64,000 bases of DNA. Origin: Macrotrachela quadricornifera. Lineage: Eukaryota > Rotifera > Eurotatoria > Philodinida > Philodinidae. Position 1 is the stretch's first letter; each line of letters begins with the position of its first letter. The notes under the pieces were generated by a model. That model had not been told where the DNA came from. It saw only the letters and a program-made list of their open reading frames with translations, and ran no database searches. The DNA lies in assembly GCA_022393335.1 (NCBI GenBank), contig JAJEKB010018239.1:1-64000 (forward strand). The letters run 5' to 3'. Shown one piece after another: positions 11,364-19,775 of this stretch. The translations under genes and the position numbers were made by a program.

Positions 11364-13138
11364 CATTCGCTACGATGGGACCTAGTGGTAGGTCCCACTT
11401 TATTTTAACAAGAAATTTAATAGCAAAACGCTTTCGGTTTCTTTTTCACCTTACGCACAAGATTACATATAATGTATTATTTGCTCAACTATCGCTATTA
11501 TTTGAATTGTTCATCGCATAACACGGTACTTCTCGTTGACACAATCAAGATAGGAGATTTTTATTTTCATTGCTACCATATGACTCTATTGTTTTGATTT
11601 TGTTTCCTGCTTGTCTTATAGAAGCCAGGACAGCATCTTGAGACAATGCGGATAGATCGATTCCTTCCTTCGAGCTTGTGATTATGAAGTAATCGAAGTT
11701 TAATCCGTTCCTATTGTGTAGTACATCTAAGAAAATGCCCAACAAACTTTAGTTATTATTCAGTTTGACATGAAAGACGATCACCTGTATAATGATATCA
11801 AGAAGAAAAAACCTACTAACACACGCTGAAATGACCAACTAGTATCTTTATCAGATGATGAATGTGCATAAAAAAAAGAATATGCTAAAATTATTTTCTA
11901 CGAAAATCGAATCATGATGAATGTGTTAAAAATGTTAAAAACTAAGGAAGCGAATATGAAAAAGTGTATGATGCATGCAACGATAATCATTCAAAATTCA
12001 TAAAAATTCCCAGTGATTGTGCAATCTAAATTTTACCAATCGAAATGACTTCAAAACTTGATTTCAATTGATTCTTTATGTCTATTCCATGATTTTACTG
12101 AATAATTATTTATATTTAATAGAATCTTCTCATTCACATATGTTGGAAAAGTATTACTAGTTCAGAAATAACACGGCAAGCAATAATAAATTTTTTGAGA
12201 AATTTTGATTCCGTAGAAAAGATCTTTACAATTAGCAGCAAAATTTTCAAGTCAAATAGGTGTCAAGAAGAAAATGAACATATCGGATAGTCAACACTTA
12301 TTGAAGATTGATCATAATTCAGAATAAGGTTCATTTATCTAGAGATTAAAATATGTTCTTTTAGTGAATATAATAAACAGAAAAGTAGAAGAATAACATA
12401 TTCGTATTTTTATCGTAGTTTATCATAACCTTAAGAGCTATGACAGAAACAGAATGTTCAACTCTTATCAAAAATAAGAGAAAGCCGATATTAATTGTAT
12501 GATTACAATCATTTAGAACAGAAACCTGTCGAGGTTGATGTTCTAAACGATTACTGTGAAGGGCTAGATGTGATCATGCAAGGCAATTTACGATCGTATT
12601 TATACAGAGATGCCATATTTATCCCTCAAGTATTTGATAACAGCAAAAAATGCCATACGACCTTGCTAAATATCGATCTTTTTGAACTGAATCTATTCGA
12701 CCTATAACTTCGATAATGTCAAACATGAAAGTTAATGGCTTATCGTTTTAACTGTTTTTTCACTGACTAAGTTTCAAGATCGAAATATATGTAAGTACCA
12801 AAAATGCGTTTGATATACTCCATGTTTTAGACGGATAACAATTTGTTCAATAGTGAATAGATCAGCGTCATGATATTCGGGTGTTCGGTCGATACGTTAT
12901 TCTCTTTTATGATTAATCATCGCTAGTCTCGGAATCTGATATCAATTAATCATACTCTCTAATATACTGGAACAAGTTCGTCGAGCGGGTGTATGTCATT
13001 ATGTTAACTCCTACTATTTAAATGCTTTTTCATCGCTGGAGAGTTATACAAAACATCTTCAAGTAGCTTGAATGATGTATTTTTTATTGTTGAAAAAAAT
13101 AGAAATGTCTCTGGATTAAGCGAGCAAAATATGAGTAT

Positions 13139-13144
13139 GTTTAT
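13139..13144 (-). terminator. Candidate poly(A) signal of the cysteine-rich peptide gene
   Basis: AATAAA on the minus strand, 30 bases after the stop codon of the 13174-13464 gene, an ordinary spacing for a compact transcript. Confidence 0.5.
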
Positions 13145-13173
13145 TCAATAGTCTTATCTTCATTCAGACGTAT

Positions 13174-13464
13174 TTACGGTTTATCTTGTTCTGCTGCCGA
13201 TGCTGAAGTGTTGAAACGTGGTGCGCTGTCAGCATTGCCAAGTGTTTTGGCGTTGATCGGTGCGGTGTCCTTGTTCAACTGGCTAGCTGATCGACCGAAT
13301 CCCAAGCGGCAACACATTTTAACACCGTTAATGACACAACATTGAGGATATGCGCACGAACAATAACCCCCACTTATGCATTTCGTGCAGATTGCTGTAT
13401 ATGCTTCATTGAACATTATCATGGTCATAAGAAGAGCAAGTCCAAAGATGAGAACTCGAACCAT
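13174..13464 (-). CDS. Secreted small cysteine-rich peptide precursor
   Basis: A 96-codon single exon. Residues 1-24 are a classic signal peptide (basic start, Leu/Met/Ile core, ending EAYTA). The next 30 residues hold eight cysteines in the pattern C26-x2-C29-x5-C35-x-C37-x4-C42-C43-x7-C51-C52, which would give up to four disulfides. Residues about 55-96 are a low-complexity Ser/Ala/Asn/Asp tail that may be a propeptide. A TATA box lies about 82 bases upstream of the start and a poly(A) signal 30 bases after the stop, so this looks like a complete short gene. Paired CC motifs occur in many defence, antimicrobial and venom-like peptides, but I recognise no specific family and assign no activity. 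The region upstream is duplicated (13548-13920). Confidence 0.8.
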   Translation of the reverse strand: MVRVLIFGLALLMTMIMFNEAYTAICTKCISGGYCSCAYPQCCVINGVKMCCRLGFGRSASQLNKDTAPINAKTLGNADSAPRFNTSASAAEQDKP

Positions 13465-13545
13465 ATTGAGTGTAGTGTTGCTGTAAATGAAGGCGATGAT
13501 TGAGTAGTAAAAAGTTGAATGTAAGTTCAGTGAAATTTGAGCGCG

Positions 13546-13553
13546 TTTTTATA
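13546..13553 (-). promoter_or_regulatory. TATA box of the cysteine-rich peptide gene
   Basis: TATAAAAA on the minus strand in the context CCTATAAAAACGCGC. A start about 30 bases downstream would give a leader near 50 nucleotides before the ATG at 13464. The GC-containing flanks make it stand out from background AT. Confidence 0.7.
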
Positions 13554-13920
13554 GGCAGACTACATCCGTTTTCCTCCTACCTTATTGCAATAAACTTCCT
13601 TATTCGTTTATGATTTCCTTTTGTACATTCATTCTATGTCATGTTTTTTACACCCGACAATTACGTGCACAATATATACATATTGTAGGTAGTGTTATAT
13701 TATACATAATTTGCAACCTGTTCTTATCTTTTAGGCAAAATTGATAATTTTCTTTTTTCGTTCTAGCTATACTCTGCAATAAATTTACCTTTCCATTTAT
13801 GTCTTCTTTTTTGTACATTCAGCCTATATCATGTTTCACACTCGAAAGTCACATACACAATGTATACTTATTGCACTATTATGCTATATTTTTTTACCAA
13901 GTAAATTGCGCACCTTATTT
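13548..13920. repeat. Imperfect tandem duplication upstream of the peptide gene
   Basis: Two diverged copies of a unit of about 190 bases, roughly 13548-13730 and 13730-13920. Shared landmarks in the same order are TGCAATAAA (13584 and 13776), TTTTGTACATTCA, TATxTCATGTTT, CACAATxTATACxTATTG and a TTGCxACCT block. The first copy begins at the TATA region of the peptide gene, so the duplicated unit includes promoter-proximal DNA. Confidence 0.75.
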
Positions 13921-14553
13921 ATTAGCTGCTACTTTCTATCAATGTCCTTTGCTCTCATATGTATATGACGCATATTCAAAGCAAGCTACTTCTCAGTCAA
14001 TAGTGATTTTCACAGAGCAATATAACTAGTCCTTTTCATTATAGTCTGCTTAGTCTTCAAGGTTTTGTTCTCGATGTAGTGTATCACGACGAGATCTTGC
14101 AGCTAAACTTTATTCATCATATTAAATAATATGTATATGAGTGAATCGTAACTTTTTAGTACAATTGGTGAAAAAGAACGAAAGCAGCCAAAACAATTTC
14201 TGAGCAGTGTATTTTATTACACCCTATGCCTATATTGTACGGCACAAAGGACAGAGGTGTATAAGACCACAAATTGGTTCATTGGTATTTTCTCTTATAA
14301 GCCCTATTGAATTTTATGCCAGTAGAAAGAGAATATTGAGACGAGCATTTTGATACTAAATTTATAGTGTTTCGGTCGAGTTTTGAAAACTTATAACTAT
14401 TAACAAAATTGCTCATTTTTCGTTTATTTCTTCAATAAATGATGTGTAGATAGTGAGTTCAATTTTGTAATAAATACATAAAATAAAATGGAACTTAAAT
14501 AATGAATTTGAGACCTCTTGAATAGGACTTCAATTCTATATATGAATCATCTA

Positions 14554-15387
14554 TGGATTATTTGATTCAGTAGACTTCGATACTAAATTCTTAGTATGCA
14601 CTATTGATATAATGTCTATATTTGTGATTTACAATAATTTTGTGACGAATAATTTATCGTAAAACTTGAAGGTACCAAAATTCTGGTTTAGCTCATTGAA
14701 TAACTCTTTGAAAGAGCTACAAAATCTTATGTTTCCGAATAGTTTAAAAAATATGACCTCATAAAAATGTCAGATTTTGAATCAGTGTTAAAAACTGAGC
14801 CGAACTATATACAATTCAAATGTTTTAAAGATTTTTCATTAACGGCAATTTAACTGGTGAAGCTAAGTGCTTCAGCCTTAATGATATTAATAAAAGAAAA
14901 ATACCTACAAATATGCTATGTATAGTCTTCTCAAAAGACGTGACTTTTGAAGGTGTTATGAAGGCATCCTTGGGGACGAGTAGGGTGAATTTTTCGAAAA
15001 AAAATGAAAAGTCTTTGCAAGATTTGAACTATATGTAGTTCGACTCGGTTTTTAACGCTGATTCAAAATTTGACATTTCCTTCAATACAAGAATTATTTT
15101 TTATAATAAAATATCCTTACAATCAACGAAAAAAGCGTAAAAATTGTGGTTCAAAGACGTTTTCCCTCAAAAATTTTTATGAGGCCATATTTTTTAAACT
15201 ATTCAGAAACATAAGATTTTGTAGCTCTTTCAAAGAGTTATTCAATGAGCTAAACCAGAATTTTGGTACCTTCAAGTTTTACGACAAAGTATTCGTCACA
15301 AAATCATTGTAGATCACAAATATAGACATTATATCAGTAGTGCATACTAAGAATTTAGTATCAAAATCTACTGAATCAACTAATCCA
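14554..15387. mobile_element. Non-autonomous DNA element with ~280-base inverted repeats and TA duplication
   Basis: The left arm from TGGATTA at 14554 matches the reverse complement of the right arm ending TAATCCA at 15387. Long near-identical blocks include the one reading TTTGTAGCTCTTTCAAAGAG on the right arm. TA lies directly outside both ends (14552-14553 and 15388-15389), the target duplication of Tc1/mariner-like transposases. No transposase is left inside. The 834-bp length and long arms fit a foldback or MITE mobilised by another element. Confidence 0.85.
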
Positions 15388-16077
15388 TATTATGCACCCG
15401 CGTGTTTTCAGGTTTAAATTACGTTCTTTGATACTTTATTCACTATTGAAAAAATGATTAAAAATTCAGTAAAAGGTCCATAAGCAAAAAAATCCTTTTA
15501 GACTTTTGCTAATACGGCTGAGATCTGATTGTGTATCAAATAGGAGTTCCAACGAAGAGTGTCAGCTTGAAATATTCCCTCAAGCATTTTTCTTGGCATC
15601 TGCGCAACTTATTTAAGTGGCTATTTGAGGCAACTAACAACAAAATATGCTCTAAGATATTGCGGACACCATTAGTACGTTATTTTCTAAAACTTTAGGC
15701 AGAAGACGAGGCATCTGGATGCTCCCTACCTTAGGATGTTGTTGCGTGAAATTAAAACAAAAAATCTGGTCCCACTATCCTCACCCGTCCCCCCTTCATT
15801 CAGAGACCGTGACCGATAAATCGTTAAAGACCATCAGAGATATTTAATTGGAAGACTACAAATATCTAATTTACAATGTAAATAGTTCCATCATGTTTCA
15901 CATTTTCAATCCTGCAGGATTTGCGCTGAAAGCTTGTTTTTCAGAGTATCGGAAACAGAACATACGAATGACAGAACCAATTTTGTTCGGTTCTTTCTCC
16001 ATTTTTTGGACTAATTTTAATACGGTTCAAGTCTCTTCGTACCAATGTTGAATGCTAGCCTTTGTGAGAAAACATGT

Positions 16078-16420
16078 GATTGGCTGAAATTCCAGCTGAA
16101 AAAACCTGATTGATCAAGAGCTGGATAGTCCACAGCTCTGATTAACTCAAGATCGTAGCTTAAAGGAAGTTGATTAGACGAAGGTTGAATTATGAAATTA
16201 TCTGCATGGTCGCTTCTCAGTCTGTAAGACCTGATCAGACGAGAGCCAAGTGTTAAAGTATCTGATTGGAGGACAGTTAGATATCGAAAATATATGATTG
16301 GCTGGAACTGGAGCCTGAAAAAATCCCATTCAAAATTACAGCTAAAGAAACCCGATTCGTTAGGAGCTAGATGGTCAACAGTTCTGATCGGCTAAAAATT
16401 GAAGGTGAAAAAATTTGATT
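16078..16420. repeat. Degenerate direct repeats around a GATTGGCTGAA motif
   Basis: The phrase GATTGGCTGAA, followed by an AGCTGAAAAAACCTGATT-like and an AGCTGGATxGTCCACAG-like part, recurs near 16078, 16303 and 16387 with many changes. This suggests an old, decayed tandem array of units of about 70-100 bases. The order is clear but the copies are too diverged to fix the unit length. Confidence 0.5.
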
Positions 16421-16799
16421 GAGCAATGGTTTTATAGTAGAAACGTCTGCTTGGATTCGAGTGTGATCATAAAGCTCAACCTTTAAGTCTATATTCTTTT
16501 GAATTCGTCGAACAGACACATAGGCAAACACATTTTACCATTTTTCATATGACTTTGCCTTCAATCTACGGAGCAAGATGAATTTCTTCACGTACATGGA
16601 TATATCGCAGTGAAAGGAATTGCACTTGATATAACTAGAAAATTAACTTTTATAATACTAGAAAAAAATGTAAATAGGTTTTCGGAAGTGCTATAAGCTC
16701 AGGATTGATATTAACTCTAACCATTATCTTTATGTAGAAATTGTAACAAAAAAATTCGTCTATGAACGAGATTAAACTGATGAATATGTTGATCGATAA

Positions 16800-17441
16800 G
16801 TGTATCAAAAAAGTAAATAGCTTCCAGAAAAATGACTTCTAATAACAATCTCTACAGCTATATAGATGATGTCTTTGTCACATGGAATAAGTCTCGAAAC
16901 TAGATTATCAAATAGGCAAAACTTTTCTACTTCTCAAAAGTATTCTATCCATAACAGTTTATCACAAGCCAGCAGCGGAATTCTATGCTTATCCAAACAC
17001 CTCTTACAGAAGTTGTGAGATAGTCATCTACGATTGAAACATTTCATAAAGGCCGACATTGTATTAAACTAAAATTATTATATAATGGATAAGTCTCATT
17101 CATCTATCCTCAAGAAAACTACTCTAATTCTTAACATTCTTTCTAGTTATCCGAGTTCAATCATGGAGAACGAATTTCAAAAGTTTCTTCTCGAATATAC
17201 ATCATCCTAATCATTCCTACCATTTCTTGAAAATGAAAAGACTTTTTGTCTCATGCACAATAAAATCATGGATCAACCAAAAATTCATCAGTCACAAGCA
17301 GCGCTCCGTGCCGGTACGGCAAATATCAACGATGCTCAAATAAATGAAGAACCAGATCCTAAACTCATTGTCGATAATAGAAATTATCGAAGTACAATGA
17401 ATGATTTGATACGTAAAAGACTAAAACAAAGTTCTTATTAA
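16800..17441 (+). pseudogene. Penelope-like retroelement relic (reverse transcriptase fragment)
   Basis: In broken frames on the + strand three pieces follow each other as in Penelope-like elements. SYIDDVFVTWNKSRN at about 16850-16912 contains the catalytic YxDD motif of the reverse transcriptase. VYHKPAAEFYAYPNTSYRS at about 16957-17013 matches the VYHKPAAE block downstream of it. GYPSSIMENEFQKFLLEY at about 17145-17198 matches the next conserved helix. Stops and frameshifts lie between the pieces, so the copy is dead. A 62-codon frame at 17253-17441 continues in the right direction and may be the linker region, but that part is not assigned. No GIY-YIG endonuclease was seen; absence could be decay or an endonuclease-less type. 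Confidence 0.75.
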
Positions 17442-18435
17442 AATACCAGCCTTTTAAAAATAAGTAGTCTTTCACGAGATATGCAGAACAATTGATATTG
17501 ACAATACTAAAGAACTGCTAGTTTTATTGTCTAGAATGCTGCAGAAAGACCAACAACAATCTGAATCTACAACTTATGTGCCGTAAGCCATCTCAAACTA
17601 CAGATACACAGCAATAACAGATCGCTATCATAGATTATTTCACAACAATAGAAGAAAATTGGCAATCTCCTTCATAAACACTTTCCAAAAATTTTTTTTT
17701 GTCCTCCCTGAGTTGTTTAACTCTCTTTTTTTACCTTCTTCATAAAACATTTTAAATTCGAAATCTTTTGAGCAACTATAAAGCCAACCAGTCATAGAAG
17801 CAAGATATTATCAGAAATAAAACTCAATTTTTATGTAAAGACAACACAATAATGAACTAAGTGTATTGTAAAATTCAAAATAGACTGTGTCATCTAAATG
17901 AGTTCTTTGAGCAAGTGTGAAACTAGTTGTGGCAATTTAGATTCACTTTCGCTTTCACCCTCAAAAACTTGAATCTGTATCATATATAAAATCGAACAGT
18001 AGGTATTCTAACGACGACCTATAAGTTGTCGCCCTTTGTAGCATTATAGAAACTGTTAGAAAATACGAAAAGTTCTGACGTTCATACAAAGCGATTGATT
18101 TGTTGTTTAAATTTAATATATGAGAATGTATACGCTAGCTTAGCAAAACCTTCATAACAGTATAATATATAATCATGAGTAGTTAAAAACGTGTTCTCTT
18201 TAAAATGAATCTATCAGTTTCTACTGAGGACAAATAAAAGGTGTGTTACAGATATTTTGCGAGAGTAAGAGACTGACATGGAAATTGGACTATCATTGCA
18301 TTCACTTCACAAAGCAACAAAATTGCTTCTCTAATTCAAGAGAAACTGCCTGTTCTTCAGTTCTCGATGCGAAGATCTTGTTGCAAAAAAGCATGAGTGA
18401 ATCAATTGATGAGCTTTACTTGTTTTTATTTCTCA

Positions 18436-18441
18436 TTTATT
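18436..18441 (-). terminator. Candidate poly(A) signal of the M20 gene
   Basis: AATAAA on the minus strand about 69 bases after the stop codon. If used, the gene is expressed as an ordinary animal transcript despite its bacterial look. Confidence 0.4.
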
Positions 18442-18509
18442 GGCTTGATTGTATCCTTAGTTCTCACGATGGGTGAATAAGCTTCATGGAGCCTAAAATT
18501 TGTGATGAT

Positions 18510-19775
18510 TCAATGTGTGTCTAAGGTCGTTTCATTCAAAAAGTCGAACGCAGTGAGTGCAAAAATTTCGCCAAGAGCTCGGAGCTCTTCAATATAGACA
18601 TGTTCGTCGGCTGCGCCCATGTTATGCGAGGTTAAACCACATACAACTGAGGGCACTCCATGTTTACGATATAACCGAGCATCCGATGCTCCAACCCGCA
18701 TGTTGACCACCGGCTCGATGCCCAGACGATACTTACAATTTTTTTCGAGTAGTCTTATTATCTCGTGGTTAGGATCAGTCCAGCTAGGCTCGTATCGTCG
18801 TGTTATTTCCAGTTTTACGCCAGGATGATTTGAGACGATGTCCACAATTCGACTTTCGACTTGAGCGACTGACACTCCTACTGGTAAGCGGACATCAGCG
18901 GTTGCGGTAGCATGATCTGCAATTAGGTTCGGTAAGTGGCCTCCACTTATGGTTCCAAACGTGATCGTTACGGTTCGAAGAACATCACTTTCACCTTTTC
19001 CATTTAACAACTCGGATCGTGCAGTAGAAGTAGTAATAGCATGGAGAACTTTGGGTGGAGAAAGCACAGGAAAATCGCGCAGGACCTTTAATTCTTGCAT
19101 AACATCCATCAATTTCTCAATAGCACTCTCTCCTCTGTGTACATGAGCAGCATGGGCCGACTTGCCGGTCACCTCAAGACTCAGCCAGATCATGCCCTTC
19201 TCACCAAATCGTAATACTTGTGGCGAGCCAGTATCTGCACTGATCATGGCATCGCCAGCTGCGTGAGGGACAGCTGTCAATAGATATTGGGTGCCGTTGG
19301 TACCCATGCTTTCTTCGTCTCCGACAAATGTAGCGACAATTTCTCCAGAAAAGGATTCGCGAATTGCAGCGAGAGACCGGAGAGCAAAGATAATGGCGGC
19401 GATGCCACCTTTCATATCCGATACTCCAAGGCCATACAACTTTTCCTCCCTCTCCTCGCCGTTAAAATCTGTGGACCATTGTTCGGCGTTGATGAGTGGG
19501 AATGTGTCCATGTGCCCATTAAACACCAACCGACGTCCTTGCCGACCACTACGAATTCGGACAACCAGATTCATGACGTGAGGTAGAGTTCGATAACGCT
19601 CGACTTCCGCATGGATACCTTCAAACATAGACTCGATGACGCTGGCAATGCCATTTGTATCGCCGGGTGGATACATGCTTGGGACTGCTATCAGTGCGCG
19701 TGTGATATCGACTACTTCGTAACTAGATTGAGCAAGAGTGTTAGCTAGATCTTTACGCAATGCAGTTGTATCCAT
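18510..19775 (-). CDS. M20 family metallopeptidase (ArgE/DapE/CPG2-like), likely horizontally acquired
   Basis: A single 421-codon exon of full length for bacterial M20 enzymes, which hydrolyse amide bonds of acylated amino acids or dipeptides with two metal ions. The metal and catalytic signature is complete at the front: FNGHMDTFP (H88, D90), GVSDMKGG (D120 as bridging ligand), GDEESMG (E154 as general base, E155) and ADTG (D181). The C-terminal ligand region reads SHNMGAADEHV instead of the usual A-H-x-x-x-E. The dimerisation lid (GKSAHAAH to about residue 300) is present. Base composition differs sharply from its surroundings: 31 of the 60 bases at 19501-19560 are G or C. No intron is present, while most neighbours have several. 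An acceptor-like TTTTTTTAG lies 29 bases before the ATG. Substrate cannot be told. Transfer from bacteria is an inference needing a phylogeny. Confidence 0.93.
   Translation of the reverse strand: MDTTALRKDLANTLAQSSYEVVDITRALIAVPSMYPPGDTNGIASVIESMFEGIHAEVERYRTLPHVMNLVVRIRSGRQGRRLVFNGHMDTFPLINAEQWSTDFNGEEREEKLYGLGVSDMKGGIAAIIFALRSLAAIRESFSGEIVATFVGDEESMGTNGTQYLLTAVPHAAGDAMISADTGSPQVLRFGEKGMIWLSLEVTGKSAHAAHVHRGESAIEKLMDVMQELKVLRDFPVLSPPKVLHAITTSTARSELLNGKGESDVLRTVTITFGTISGGHLPNLIADHATATADVRLPVGVSVAQVESRIVDIVSNHPGVKLEITRRYEPSWTDPNHEIIRLLEKNCKYRLGIEPVVNMRVGASDARLYRKHGVPSVVCGLTSHNMGAADEHVYIEELRALGEIFALTAFDFLNETTLDTH

Larger units (their letters stand above)
8466..13173. other. Long gene-poor region with small repeats
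   Basis: Contains a perfect-looking hairpin at 9427-9490, an (AT)n run at 11032-11055 and a foldback pair at 11154-11363, all listed separately. At 11377-11398 there is a short palindrome, TGGGACC then eight bases then GGTCCCA. Two protein-like frames (11545-11745 minus and 12440-12707 plus) were considered and not accepted as genes. The rest shows frequent stops and no splice-supported exon. Confidence 0.45.
13465..18509. other. Gene-free region rich in element remains
   Basis: Between the peptide gene and the M20 peptidase lie the tandem duplication, an inverted-repeat element (14554-15387), degenerate repeats (16078-16420) and a Penelope-like relic (16800-17441). From 17450 to 18435 no coding or repeat structure was recognised. 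Confidence 0.55.

Noticed and set aside
11545..11745. 66-codon minus-strand frame behind an acceptor-like TTTTCTTAG
   Set aside because: Composition looks protein-like, but there is no ATG, no matching upstream exon and no recognised family. It may be a relic exon.
12440..12707. Protein-like frames beginning MTETECSTLIKNKRKPILIV, with a +1 shift to a 70-codon frame
   Set aside because: KPILIV hints at a receiver domain but the frame breaks at once, the longer frame has no ATG, and no further receiver motifs follow. Not enough for a gene or named pseudogene.
18949..19586. Several open frames on the + strand opposite the M20 gene
   Set aside because: They are antisense shadows that arise because the gene is GC-richer and so has fewer stops on the other strand.
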